Positions 33,189-43,036 of a DNA stretch of 64,000 nucleotides are shown one piece after another (position 1 is the first letter of the stretch; each line of letters begins with the position of its first letter). The stretch comes from a candidate division LCP-89 bacterium B3_LCP. GTDB lineage: Bacteria; Electryoneota; B3-LCP. The stretch is taken from positions 199,022-263,021 of the forward strand of contig NJBN01000006.1 in the NCBI GenBank assembly GCA_005223185.1, in the 5' to 3' direction. The notes below the pieces were generated by a model, which made no database searches, was not told the origin of the DNA, and worked only from the letters and a program-made list of their open reading frames with translations. The translations under genes and the position numbers were made by a program.

Positions 33189-35304
33189 TCAGAACCACAA
33201 CAGATCGGGGACCTACATTATACTCAATCTGGGATTCAGTAATAATCTCGTTGTCATTCTCTAAGATATCATCCGGGTTCTTTAACATCGTATCGATCTT
33301 CCGATACCACTTCCGTTCATCCGATAATACAGGTAATTGAAAATTAGATGGCTCCCAATGAGCGTTGGTGGCAAGATAGATATCAATAATTCCACCAGAA
33401 AAATCAAGACACTTTTCGGTTATCTGCATGGCTAAGCAGTGTGATTCATAATTCCAATCAGGTTGGCGGAGTTTCTCACCATGCCAGACAACAGCAGAAC
33501 CAGTGGTTTCATCGGGGACCGCGAATTCATCATGGCGAAACACCGAGTGATCCTTGCGGAATTTTATCAATAATTTGAAAAACCGCAACAAGCCAGCATT
33601 TTTTTCTATTAAATCCCAATCAATCCAACTGATCTCGTTATCTTGACAATAGGCGTTGTTGTTCCCCTTCTGGGTTCTGCCGAATTCATCTCCAGCCAAT
33701 ATCATGGGGACACCGCGCGAAAGCATCAATAGCGTCGCAAAATTACGTACTTGGCGGTCGCGCAAGAACGCGATTTCAGCAGGGATAACAATGTCAGGAG
33801 AATTGAGCAATTTCAATCCGAAAGGATCTTCAACACCGCAGTTCCAACTGTCGTTCTGGTTAGATCCATCCCGCCCATCCTCACCGTTGTCCTCGTTGTG
33901 TTTTTCATTATAGGAAACTAGGTCGTTTAAGGTAAATCCATCGTGGCAGGTGATGAAGTTTACGCTGTGATAGGAAGACCTGTTCTCATCTTTGTACAGA
34001 TCCGGGCTGCCCATCAGTCTCTTCGCCAGCAAGGGCACCATCCCGGGATCACTCTTGACGAATTTTCTGACGTCATCGCGGTATTTCCCGTTCCATTCAG
34101 CCCAACGGTGCCCCGAAGGGAACATGCCCACTTGATAAATACCAGCAGCATCCCAGGGTTCAGCAATTAGTTTGGTGTTTCTCAGAACCGGATCTGCTGC
34201 GATTCTCTCTATAATAGGCGGATTGTCCAAGATTTCACCGTCTCGCCCCCTACCCAATATGGAGGCCAGATCAAATCGAAATCCATCAACGTGCATTTCT
34301 ATCACCCAATAACGGAGACATTCTAAGATCATATCTCGCACAACGGGGTGGTTGCAATTGAATGTATTACCGCAACCGGTGAAGTTCTTGTATTCCCCGG
34401 AAACTGGATCAATTATGTAGTAAACACTATTATCCAATCCCCGAAAGGAGTGAGTCTTCCCACGCTCGTCACCTTCGGAAGTGTGATTGAACACGACGTC
34501 AACAATCACTTCAATGTTAGCTTCATGGAGGGCTTTTACCAGTGACTTGAATTCATTTACCTGAGATCCCAAATTGGGGTTGGACGCATAGGACGCCTTT
34601 GGTGCGAAATAGTTGATGGAGTTGTATCCCCAATAATTGAGCAGCCTTTCACCGGTAAAAGGATTGATCATATTGGAATCGGTCTCTTCGAATTCATTGA
34701 TAGGGAGCAGTTCCACAGCCGTAATTCCCAATTCCTGCAGATGAGGTATCTTCTCCTTTACACCGGCGAAAGTTCCAGGCTGTTTTGCACAGGATGAAGG
34801 GTGTCGGGTGAATCCACGGACGTGTACTTCATATATGATGCTTTCCAAAAAAGGCAGGTTCAAAGGGGTATCAGACCCCCAATCGAACTGCTGGTCTGTG
34901 ATCAATGAACGGCGTGATTTCCCCTTTGGCTGCGATTGCTGCCCTTTATTCAATTCACCCCAGGTTTCACCACCGGTGAGAGTTTTAGCATAGGGATCAA
35001 CCAGGATAACAGAAGGGTCGTAACTGTGGATATGTTTACTAACGTTGGGCTGCATATCCACGCGATAGCCGTATTCAATCTTGGGATTGATACCTATAAG
35101 GAGGGTGTGCCAGACGTCACCGGTTTTATTCAGCAAAGGGTCGAGATGAAATTCAGCGTAGGGATTGTCTTCGCCCGGCAGGAATAGTATCAATGTAACC
35201 GAAGTCGCATGTCTGGAAAAGAGGGCGAAATTGATCCCATCTCGCTCTATGGTAGGACCCAGGGGAAGAGGCTTTCCCCTGGTGATCGTAATATCTTGTT
35301 CCAA
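33178..35304 (-). CDS. glgX: Glycogen debranching enzyme GlgX (GH13)
   Basis: 708 residues, typical for GlgX. The N-terminal CBM48-like domain (LGPTIERDGINFALFSRHAT) is followed by the GH13 barrel with VDVVFNHT (conserved region I), GFRFDLASILG (II, nucleophile Asp), IAEPWDAAG (III, acid Glu) and NFITCHDGFTLNDLVSYN (IV). It hydrolyses alpha-1,6 links of limit dextrins in the cytoplasm, acting after glycogen phosphorylase, whose gene lies immediately upstream on the same strand (65 bp gap). Confidence 0.95.
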   Translation of the reverse strand: MEQDITITRGKPLPLGPTIERDGINFALFSRHATSVTLILFLPGEDNPYAEFHLDPLLNKTGDVWHTLLIGINPKIEYGYRVDMQPNVSKHIHSYDPSVILVDPYAKTLTGGETWGELNKGQQSQPKGKSRRSLITDQQFDWGSDTPLNLPFLESIIYEVHVRGFTRHPSSCAKQPGTFAGVKEKIPHLQELGITAVELLPINEFEETDSNMINPFTGERLLNYWGYNSINYFAPKASYASNPNLGSQVNEFKSLVKALHEANIEVIVDVVFNHTSEGDERGKTHSFRGLDNSVYYIIDPVSGEYKNFTGCGNTFNCNHPVVRDMILECLRYWVIEMHVDGFRFDLASILGRGRDGEILDNPPIIERIAADPVLRNTKLIAEPWDAAGIYQVGMFPSGHRWAEWNGKYRDDVRKFVKSDPGMVPLLAKRLMGSPDLYKDENRSSYHSVNFITCHDGFTLNDLVSYNEKHNEDNGEDGRDGSNQNDSWNCGVEDPFGLKLLNSPDIVIPAEIAFLRDRQVRNFATLLMLSRGVPMILAGDEFGRTQKGNNNAYCQDNEISWIDWDLIEKNAGLLRFFKLLIKFRKDHSVFRHDEFAVPDETTGSAVVWHGEKLRQPDWNYESHCLAMQITEKCLDFSGGIIDIYLATNAHWEPSNFQLPVLSDERKWYRKIDTMLKNPDDILENDNEIITESQIEYNVGPRSVVVLIGK

Positions 35305-35369
35305 GAATAGCTGATGGTTGCTTATTAGTGAACGTTACACTAAGTTTCTTTTGACTCCATTCAGAAGGG

Positions 35370-37997
35370 TCATGATACGAATTCTTCGGAGGGAACTTTC
35401 AAAGCTTCAGCAGTATGATGAGACCTTCCCCCTTGAAATTCTCCTATCCAGTGCATCATTTCCAAACCGAAATGATCGATCATATCAGGATGATCGGGAA
35501 GCACTCTGACGGAATAACCAAATTGCCCGCTTTCATTGCAGGGTATATGTCCTTCATACCTATAGTTGGCATCCTCAAGTGTTTCCACGCATTTCATATT
35601 CTCAATTACACTCTCAACTATGTTATAATCCCCATCCAACGGTCCACTGTAGATTTGTACTACAACGTCCTCCGGTTTTAGAGCGCCTAAGTGCACTTCG
35701 GCGTCCACCTTCATGGACATACCCACTTTAGCTTTGCCTTTCTCCTGGAAGGTCTTGACAATTTTTACATCATGCCAGTTGTCCCGAATAATTTGTTTCC
35801 ACTGTACCAAGGTTTTCGTTTTGGCAAAATTATCAGCGGAAAGTTTCTGCCAGTTGTCAATTGCCCTCAGGTAGAATTTCTCCGTGTATTCCTGGACCAT
35901 CCTGTTGGTACTGAATACGGGACTTAATTTAGTCATGGATGCCTTCATTTTGGCAATCCAGCCGCGTGGAAGACCGTCGCTGCCTAAATCGTAAAACAGC
36001 GGCATGATCTCATTTTCCAAGACGTCGTAAAGGTCCTTGCTTTCGACCTCATCCTGGTATTCTGGATCGTGGTACTGTTCTCCGGCGCCGATAGCCCAAC
36101 CGGTATCTGTGTCATAACCTTCGCACCACCACCCATCCAGAACGCTAAAATTCAAACCACCATTGGGGATAACTTTCATGCCACTGGTGCCGCTAGCTTC
36201 CATAGGACGCTGAGGATTGTTCAGCCATACATCAACGCCTTGCACTAAGTAGCGCGCAATGCTGATATCATAGTTTTCCAAGAAGACAAAATGCTTGCGC
36301 ACATCATTCTGGCGAGCGAAATGGATCAACTCCTTGATGAATTCTTTGCCCGCATTATCCTTGGGGTGCGCCTTCCCTGCGAAGATAAACTGCACTGGCA
36401 TCATATGATTGCCAAGTATTTTCTTCAGTCTATTTAAGTCTTTCAGTAAAAGTGTGGCGCGCTTGTAAGTCGCAAACCTGCGGGCGAATCCTATGGTTAA
36501 GGCTTCAGGATTTAAGGTTTCCATAGCGTCGTCAAGTTCCTTGGCGCTGGCGCCGCGGCGCTTTAATTGTTCCACAAGCCTCCGGCGCGTGAAAGCAACC
36601 AGCCTCTCCCGCCTGCGTTCGTGCACTCGCCATAATTCCACATCCGGTATTCTTTCAACCCGGTCCCAGATGGATTGATCCGCCGGTTTCCTATGCCAGT
36701 CCGGTCCTAGATAACGCAGCAGCAATTCGGACATCTCTTTGGATATCCATGAATTTGTATGAATACCGTTGGTAACATAGCCGATGGGCACTTCTTCTTC
36801 AGGAATGTTTGGCCAGATGAAATGCCACATTTTTTTCGACACTTCACCATGAAGCCGGCTGACACCGTTGGCGTAGGCAGTAGTACGGAGCGCCATTAGC
36901 GCCATATTCAACGGCTCCCGGTGGTCATTGGGGTTTTCCCTGCCGAACGAAACGAAAAATTCATTATCGATATCGGAGAGCTGGGACAGATTGTGGATGT
37001 ACTTATTTACTGTTGACAATTGGAAAATATCAATACCGGCAGGCACCGGAGTATGAGTGGTGAAGATTGTTCCGCTCTTGACGATTTCGGTCGCCTCTTC
37101 GGTCGAGAGCCCATCTTTTTCCTTTCTATGCCTGATCCGTTCAAACGACATGAAGCCTGCATGTCCTTCGTTCATGTGACAGACTTTAACGTGATATCCA
37201 AGCTTCCTCAATGCCAGCATCCCGCCTATCCCTAAGATCAACTCCTGTTGAATGCGGGTCTCTTGATTCCCACCGTAAAGCTGGTAGGTGATTTTACGAT
37301 CATCATAGCTGTTTTCAGGAGTGTTTGTATCTAAGAGGAGCAGGGCGACGCGTCCAACCTGCACTCGCCAGACATAACAAGAAACCACACGTCCCGGGAA
37401 TTGAACTTGCACCACTATGGGTGATCCTTCCTGATCGACTTCCAATTTGATGGGCAGGTTATAGAAATCGTTGTCAGGATAGGTTTCCTGCTGCCAACCG
37501 TCGGCATTCAGATACTGCTGGAAATAGCCCTGCTGGTACATTAACCCTATACCCACCAGCGGAAGGCCTAATTCACTGGCGGATTTCATGTGGTCGCCCG
37601 CCAGAATTCCCAGACCGCCGGAATAGATCGGCAGACATTCAGAAAGACCGTATTCCATAGAAAAATAGGCGATTGCAGGTGCGTCAACCTTTCCGTATTT
37701 ACTTGCAAACCAGGTCGAACCGTTCATGTACTGCTGAAGCTGATTATAAGCTCGGTCTAGATGAGCCATAAAACCGTCATCCTGAATGATCTGATTGAAC
37801 CTCTCCTGCTTTATCTTCCCCAGCATTTTTATCGGATTGTGATTGGTCAAATCCCAAAGATCCCGATCCAGCCTATGGAATAGTTCAATAGCTTCGTGAT
37901 TCCAGGTCCAGTACAGGTTGAAAGCCAGGTCTGTCAATCTATTCAGTTCTTCTGGTAGAGTGGCTTTGACCTGAAAGGTGTTAAACGCTTTTGGCAT
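35370..37997 (-). CDS. glgP: Alpha-glucan (glycogen/maltodextrin) phosphorylase
   Basis: 875 residues. It belongs to the branch with an N-terminal DUF3417-like region (PEELNRLTDLAFNLYWTWNHEA). Conserved elements are YFSMEYGLSECLPIYSGGLGILAGDH, HMNEGHAGF and MEASGTSGMKVIPNGGLN, the last containing the pyridoxal-phosphate lysine (GMK). It releases glucose-1-phosphate from glycogen. The C-terminal extension after about 720 (KAKVGMSMKVDAEVHLGALK) is a beta-rich domain seen in this subfamily. GGGAG precedes the ATG. Together with glgX and fba this is a storage-glycan to glycolysis operon. Confidence 0.94.
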   Translation of the reverse strand: MPKAFNTFQVKATLPEELNRLTDLAFNLYWTWNHEAIELFHRLDRDLWDLTNHNPIKMLGKIKQERFNQIIQDDGFMAHLDRAYNQLQQYMNGSTWFASKYGKVDAPAIAYFSMEYGLSECLPIYSGGLGILAGDHMKSASELGLPLVGIGLMYQQGYFQQYLNADGWQQETYPDNDFYNLPIKLEVDQEGSPIVVQVQFPGRVVSCYVWRVQVGRVALLLLDTNTPENSYDDRKITYQLYGGNQETRIQQELILGIGGMLALRKLGYHVKVCHMNEGHAGFMSFERIRHRKEKDGLSTEEATEIVKSGTIFTTHTPVPAGIDIFQLSTVNKYIHNLSQLSDIDNEFFVSFGRENPNDHREPLNMALMALRTTAYANGVSRLHGEVSKKMWHFIWPNIPEEEVPIGYVTNGIHTNSWISKEMSELLLRYLGPDWHRKPADQSIWDRVERIPDVELWRVHERRRERLVAFTRRRLVEQLKRRGASAKELDDAMETLNPEALTIGFARRFATYKRATLLLKDLNRLKKILGNHMMPVQFIFAGKAHPKDNAGKEFIKELIHFARQNDVRKHFVFLENYDISIARYLVQGVDVWLNNPQRPMEASGTSGMKVIPNGGLNFSVLDGWWCEGYDTDTGWAIGAGEQYHDPEYQDEVESKDLYDVLENEIMPLFYDLGSDGLPRGWIAKMKASMTKLSPVFSTNRMVQEYTEKFYLRAIDNWQKLSADNFAKTKTLVQWKQIIRDNWHDVKIVKTFQEKGKAKVGMSMKVDAEVHLGALKPEDVVVQIYSGPLDGDYNIVESVIENMKCVETLEDANYRYEGHIPCNESGQFGYSVRVLPDHPDMIDHFGLEMMHWIGEFQGGRSHHTAEALKVPSEEFVS

Positions 37998-38027
37998 GAT
38001 CTACTCCCGTAGCTACGTGCAATTAAA

Positions 38028-38999
38028 TTAAGAGGATGAGGTTATTGAATAGGGCTCTGTTTCTACGCCCTCAACAGACACACGGTTGGCGCTTCCCAAC
38101 ACTTCCATTTTCCCTTTTATTATGGTTTTAACCGCTTGACGCGCGTACCCCAGAATCTTTCTCGGATCGAAGACACCGGGATCAGAGCTTAAGAGTTCCC
38201 GAATGGCAGCAGTAAACGCCAGACGCAGATCCGTATCTATGTTTATCTTATTTATGCCTCTATCGATGGCCTGGTGATAAGCTTCATCAGGAACACCTTT
38301 GGCGCCGGGAATATCCCCGCCGTATTGGGAAATTTTACTGATGAGATCTTCAGGAACGCCGCTGGCTCCGTGCAATACCAGCGGGATGCCTGTCATCTGT
38401 TTGATCGTTTCTATCCTGTCGAAATCTAATTTTGCTTCACCCTTAAACTTATGGGCGCCGTGGCTGGTGCCTACTGCAATCGCCAGAGCATCACATCCAC
38501 TTTCCTGCACAAACTTTACAGCTTCATCAGGGTCGGTGTAACAGGAATCTTTGGCTTCAACTTTGACTTCATCCTCCATCCCACTCAGCCTGCCCAGTTC
38601 AGCCTCAACGGTGACGTTAAACATGTGAGCATAATCAACAACCTCTTGCGTGAGGTGTATGTTCTCCTCCAGGGGGTGCTGCGATCCATCGATCATGACA
38701 GACGTAAATCCCGCATCCACGCACTGCCTGACGATTTCAACATCCGCGCCATGATCCAGGTGCAGAGCGATGGGGACGTCCAGATTCCCAACAGCAGTTC
38801 TGACTATGGCAACCAGATTTTCCAGCCCGGCATATTTGATGGCACTGGAAGATGCTGCGATGATAGCAGGTGAATTCATCTCTTCAGCGGCTTCCAACAC
38901 AGCCTGGACGAATTCCAGGTTGCTGACATTGAACTGACCGATTGCGTAGCGGTTGGCAACAGCGTCCTGGTACATTTCATGTAAGGGAACCAGCGGCAT
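38028..38999 (-). CDS. fba: Class II fructose-bisphosphate aldolase
   Basis: 323 residues. Class II zinc-dependent features are YAIGQFNVSNLEFVQA near the N-terminus, PIALHLDHGADVE (zinc-binding His), SVMIDGSQHPLEENI, VEAELGRLSGMED and IAVGTSHGAHKF. IPLVLHGASGVPED carries a further zinc His. It interconverts fructose-1,6-bisphosphate with DHAP and glyceraldehyde-3-phosphate. A strong GGAGG ribosome-binding site precedes the ATG. It is the first gene of the minus-strand carbohydrate operon. Confidence 0.95.
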   Translation of the reverse strand: MPLVPLHEMYQDAVANRYAIGQFNVSNLEFVQAVLEAAEEMNSPAIIAASSSAIKYAGLENLVAIVRTAVGNLDVPIALHLDHGADVEIVRQCVDAGFTSVMIDGSQHPLEENIHLTQEVVDYAHMFNVTVEAELGRLSGMEDEVKVEAKDSCYTDPDEAVKFVQESGCDALAIAVGTSHGAHKFKGEAKLDFDRIETIKQMTGIPLVLHGASGVPEDLISKISQYGGDIPGAKGVPDEAYHQAIDRGINKINIDTDLRLAFTAAIRELLSSDPGVFDPRKILGYARQAVKTIIKGKMEVLGSANRVSVEGVETEPYSITSSS

Positions 39000-39202
39000 G
39001 AGATACCCTCCTATTTATTTGGTTCAATCAAAGTAAACTAAATTCATGAATTTAGCAATACCATTATGGAAAAAATCAAGGTGTCAGGACAATTTTAATT
39101 TTACTCGATTATTTTTCCAGCACACTGCCGGGACATCCTGACTTTGTTAGCCCGCATATTATTTCAAAAATTACACCTTATTAAACGCAGTTGGTACGAA
39201 AT

Positions 39203-39232
39203 TTGACTTATTATTCTTATGCACATGATAAT
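39203..39232 (+). promoter_or_regulatory. Possible promoter of the five-gene secreted-protein operon
   Basis: TTGACT (39203-39208), an 18-bp spacer and GATAAT (39227-39232) lie about 20 bp before the start codon at 39255, in the 255-bp gap between the divergent fba and secreted-protein operons. I see nothing else in that gap. Confidence 0.5.
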
Positions 39233-39254
39233 CAACAGTATGGAGGTATCAATC

Positions 39255-41120
39255 ATGCAGTATCGTAATTTATCGAGGTTTTTCATGCACAAATTTCATA
39301 CTTCTCTGCTAATAATTCTGTTCTGGCTCACCAGTGGTAATGCTCAACCTACTATCTTCTGGTCGCAAAATATCGGAGGTACTTTAGATGAACAAGGTAA
39401 TTGTGTCCGACAGACAGATGATGGCGGATTCATTGTTACGGGGAAATCTGGACCTCCAGGTACAGGCGCGCCCGATTTAGTCCTGATTAAAACTGACTAT
39501 CAGGGAACGACCGAATGGACTCAAATGTACGGCGGCCACCAAGGCGATTGCGGCTACTGGGTTGAACAAACAAACGATGGCGGGTACATAATTGTTGGAT
39601 CAGCAGATGAAGGGATGTATGAACTCTACGGTGATTTGTACGTACTCAGAACAGACGCGCTGGGAGACACGATCTGGACGCGCAAGTATAACTGGGGTGA
39701 AATTGACCGCGGATTTGGCGTCGTGGAAACAGAAGAAGGAGATTTCGTTATTGCTGGCATCTATGATGGCGCATTTACCGCGCCTAATGGGGATGTTTTC
39801 CTGATGAAATTAGATAGTGATGGCGGAACTCTTTGGTTACAAACTTATAACTATCACGGACGTGATTGTGGATACGCTCTAGCTCAAACAGATGACGGCG
39901 GATTCATCATCTCAGGAGCCACGAATGAGGATCCATACGCTCCCTACGGTACCATCTTCATCATAAAAACTGACGGTGATGGGAATACCCTCTGGATGAA
40001 CGAATACGGAAACGGTCTGGGTTTGAGCGTTTTACAGGCGTCTGACGGTAATTACGTTGTCGGCGGTTGGACGGGAGGACCTGTATATGGTTCAGAAGAC
40101 CTCTTCATGCTGAAGGTTGATCCCGATGGTTTAGAGATATGGAAGGACTTTTGGGGTACACCCAATTCGGACAGTGGACATGGAGTTGTTGAATCAACCG
40201 ATGGTGGATATTTGTTGGTTGGTAGAGCCTTTGATGCATGGGTCATTTGTCATGAATTGTATATGGTGAGGACAGACACTGAAGGAAACACCATCGGCAC
40301 CTGGACATATTCCGGAGGTAGTTATGATCACGCAAGCTGCGTAACCCGGACCCAGGATGGAAACTATGTCCTTACCGGTAGTACTGTAGGTCTGGGATAT
40401 GGTGACATACTTCTATTACATCTGGATGATAACTTGGGTTCAGTGGTGGTGAAACTGACGCCACACGAACAACCGATCCAGATACCTGCGAGTGGCGGTT
40501 CCTTTGATTACGATTTCGAACTGGCCAATAACAGTGACACCAACTACACCGTTGACGTTTTGCTCTATGCTGTTCGGGATTGGTACTTAGGTTCGTACAA
40601 TGCTGCTTTCAGAACGGGGATAAGTTTGCCTTCGGGTGAGACAATTACTAGAAATGATTTAAGTCAACGCATACCTTCCAGTCTTCCCGGTGATGGATAT
40701 AATTACTGCGCCTGGATAACGGACTCCAACACTCAGCAACTGCTGTCCCTGGATTGTTTCCCCTTTGAGAAAATGGAAACCGGGGGTGATGGTTTGGCTG
40801 AAGCTGACTGGCTACTGATGGGATGGGATATAAAAACTGAGTCTGTAGCTGGTTCGAATTTAGTCGAGCTTAATTCAGCTTCTCCCAATCCCTTCAATCC
40901 TTCGACACTCATCAGTTACAAATTACCGGCTATGAGCTGCATATCCCTAAATGTATATGATATATCCGGCCGTCTGGTGTCAGAACTTGCCAACGGCTGG
41001 CGGGATGCGGGTGTGCATGAGGTGACGTTCGATGCTTCTGGTTTGACATCTGGTATCTATATCTACCGGTTAAAATCCGGTGATCATACAGTATCTGGCA
41101 AGATGGTGCTGATGAAATAA
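39255..41120 (+). CDS. Secreted seven-repeat beta-propeller-like protein with T9SS sorting domain
   Basis: 621 residues from the ATG at 39255, preceded by GGAGG; the longer frame from 39219 is disfavoured. A signal peptide ends near SGNAQ. Seven repeats of the type QTDDGGF-I-V-x-G (residues about 45-400: QTDDGGFIVTG, QTNDGGYIIVG, ETEEGDFVIAG, QTDDGGFIISG, QASDGNYVVGG, ESTDGGYLLVG, RTQDGNYVLTG) suggest a seven-bladed propeller. An IPASGGSFDY domain (about 413-510) and a sorting domain with SPNPFNP, ending KMVLMK, follow. First gene of a five-gene operon. A close analogue lies at 61907-63772. Binding function is unknown. Confidence 0.85.
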   Translation: MQYRNLSRFFMHKFHTSLLIILFWLTSGNAQPTIFWSQNIGGTLDEQGNCVRQTDDGGFIVTGKSGPPGTGAPDLVLIKTDYQGTTEWTQMYGGHQGDCGYWVEQTNDGGYIIVGSADEGMYELYGDLYVLRTDALGDTIWTRKYNWGEIDRGFGVVETEEGDFVIAGIYDGAFTAPNGDVFLMKLDSDGGTLWLQTYNYHGRDCGYALAQTDDGGFIISGATNEDPYAPYGTIFIIKTDGDGNTLWMNEYGNGLGLSVLQASDGNYVVGGWTGGPVYGSEDLFMLKVDPDGLEIWKDFWGTPNSDSGHGVVESTDGGYLLVGRAFDAWVICHELYMVRTDTEGNTIGTWTYSGGSYDHASCVTRTQDGNYVLTGSTVGLGYGDILLLHLDDNLGSVVVKLTPHEQPIQIPASGGSFDYDFELANNSDTNYTVDVLLYAVRDWYLGSYNAAFRTGISLPSGETITRNDLSQRIPSSLPGDGYNYCAWITDSNTQQLLSLDCFPFEKMETGGDGLAEADWLLMGWDIKTESVAGSNLVELNSASPNPFNPSTLISYKLPAMSCISLNVYDISGRLVSELANGWRDAGVHEVTFDASGLTSGIYIYRLKSGDHTVSGKMVLMK

Positions 41121-41352
41121 TAGATATACGCAAAGGAGATTACCATGGCTAAGAAAATGTTAATGACTTTGCTTGCGGGAATGATTGTAATTGCAGGGTT
41201 ATGTCATGCTGACACCCTCCTCGTTCCTAGCCAATACCCAACCATTCAGGCGGGAATTAACGCTTCGAACGATGGGGATACAGTTCTGGTTTCATCCGGG
41301 ACCTATACAGAAAATATCGATTTTCGGGGTAAGGAAATCGTCGTAAAGAGCG
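41102..41352 (+). repeat. Direct repeat copy A: operon junction and 5' end of a beta-helix gene
   Basis: This 251-bp stretch, from the last codons of one secreted-protein gene through the ribosome-binding site into the signal peptide and first domain of the next, is almost identical to 44461-44711 (about nine mismatches by hand alignment). Confidence 0.85.
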
Positions 41353-42980
41353 AACAGGGCGCTGATTTCACCGTTATCGATGGGGATCAGTACGGGAGCG
41401 TGGTGACATTCGAGAGTGGAGAGACTACGAACTCCGTACTGGATGGATTTACAGTGGAGAATGGAATGGGTGGGGGTAGTTATCCGAATTATAGGGGCGG
41501 AGGAATAAATTGCACCAATTCATCCTCTCCAACTATTACGAATAATATCTTTACCAGGAATATATCCCCCACAGCAGGTGGCGCAATCGCCTGTCTCAAC
41601 TACTCTGACGCAATCATTACAAACAATATAATTTACGGGAATACCGCCTCCAATGGTGGTGGAATTTACGGCAAGGATTGCTTCATGACCATCATGAACA
41701 ATACGATAACTGGGAATAGTGCCAGCAGTTTTGGTGGCGGGATCTATGGTTACTACGCAGGTGCAATAGTCAGTAACAATGTCATCGAAGGGAATACTGC
41801 TTCTTATAAAGGCGGTGGGATGGCAATCCTCGAAGCAACGCATACCCCCTACCCTATCTGGGAAATCAGTAACAACATAATCGCGAATAACTGGGGCCGC
41901 ACTGCCGGTGGTGGAATATCCATCCAATGCTCCTTCCCTCCCCCAGGTCATAACATCATAAACAATACAATCACCGAGAACAGTGCTGATCAGGGTGGTG
42001 CGGTCGCCCTCTTTTTAAGTGCTTACCCGGTCATCACAAATTCGATCCTTTGGGACAACAGCGCACCGGAGATATACGAATCAACGGGAGGAGGATACGC
42101 GACGGTTAATTATAGCAACGTCACAGGTGGTTGGACAGGAACGGGAAATATCGATGACGATCCATTATTCATCTATCCAGACCAGAGCGACTACCGCCTA
42201 CAGTGGGGTTCCCCCTGCATCGACAGGGGAGATCCGGTCTCACCTCTGGATCCAGATGGTACTATCTGCGACATGGGCTATTCGTTTTACGATCAGAGCA
42301 TCCCTGTACGCATCTTGATGACTCCGCACGATGTGCCAATAAAAATCCCGGCAAGTGGAAGTAGCTTTAACTATACCATCTGGGCTACTAACATAGATCC
42401 TGTATCTCAACTGGTCAATCTCTGGTGTGATGCCACACTACCAGATGGGAGTATTTTCGGGCCCGTTTTGGGGCCAGTTTCGATAACGATGGATTCAGCT
42501 CTGACCATCAGCCGTGAGAGAACACAGATCGTTCCAGCAGGGGCGCCGATGGGTAACTACACATATAATGCTTATGCAACTGTGGGAGCTGATACTTCAT
42601 CTGATGTGTTTACCTTCGTTAAGTTAGGATCGGTTGGGTTGGATGGATTAGCGGGATGGTTTAATACGGGGGAAGAGTTCGGTGAAGTTGGCGGGGGAAG
42701 CACCCCCGCTCTACAGGAAGATTTCGCCTTGTTAGGGGCATTTCCGAATCCATTCAATCCCATAACAGTTATCAGTTACAAGCTGCAAGATGCAAGTCTT
42801 GTAAAACTATCGGTTTATGATATTTCCGGCCGTCTGGTAACAAAACTTGCCAACGGTTGGCGGGATGCGGGTGTGCATGAGGTGACGTTCGATGCTTCTG
42901 GTTTGACATCTGGCATCTATATCTACCGATTAAAATCCGGTGATCATGTAGCATCCGGTAAGATGGTGTTGATGAAATAG
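41145..42980 (+). CDS. Secreted right-handed beta-helix protein with T9SS sorting domain
   Basis: 611 residues. A signal peptide (to about 22) is followed by LVPSQYPTIQAGINASNDGD and by ENIDFRGKEIVVKS, the opening of pectate-lyase-like parallel beta-helices. Rungs of the form SPTITNNIFTRNI and GGGIYG run to about 330 (NTASNGGGIYGKDCF, NSASSFGGGIYGYYA). A choice-of-anchor-Q-like ending (SPCIDRGDPVSPLDPDGT) precedes an IPASGSSFNY domain and a PNPFNP sorting domain. No catalytic residues of polysaccharide lyases are evident; adhesin-like or glycan-binding roles are possible. It shares nearly identical DNA segments with the genes at 39255 and 44504. Confidence 0.87.
   Translation: MAKKMLMTLLAGMIVIAGLCHADTLLVPSQYPTIQAGINASNDGDTVLVSSGTYTENIDFRGKEIVVKSEQGADFTVIDGDQYGSVVTFESGETTNSVLDGFTVENGMGGGSYPNYRGGGINCTNSSSPTITNNIFTRNISPTAGGAIACLNYSDAIITNNIIYGNTASNGGGIYGKDCFMTIMNNTITGNSASSFGGGIYGYYAGAIVSNNVIEGNTASYKGGGMAILEATHTPYPIWEISNNIIANNWGRTAGGGISIQCSFPPPGHNIINNTITENSADQGGAVALFLSAYPVITNSILWDNSAPEIYESTGGGYATVNYSNVTGGWTGTGNIDDDPLFIYPDQSDYRLQWGSPCIDRGDPVSPLDPDGTICDMGYSFYDQSIPVRILMTPHDVPIKIPASGSSFNYTIWATNIDPVSQLVNLWCDATLPDGSIFGPVLGPVSITMDSALTISRERTQIVPAGAPMGNYTYNAYATVGADTSSDVFTFVKLGSVGLDGLAGWFNTGEEFGEVGGGSTPALQEDFALLGAFPNPFNPITVISYKLQDASLVKLSVYDISGRLVTKLANGWRDAGVHEVTFDASGLTSGIYIYRLKSGDHVASGKMVLMK
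42531..42637 (+). repeat. Direct repeat copy A: identical 107-bp segment before the sorting domain
   Basis: Identical, base for base, to 45881-45987; similarity continues with few differences to about 42775. It encodes the end of the IPAxGGSFDF domain and its linker. Confidence 0.85.
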
Positions 42981-43036
42981 GCGTTGATAATAAAATCAAT
43001 GCGATCTAAAGAAGTGTTATAGAGAAGGAGACAATC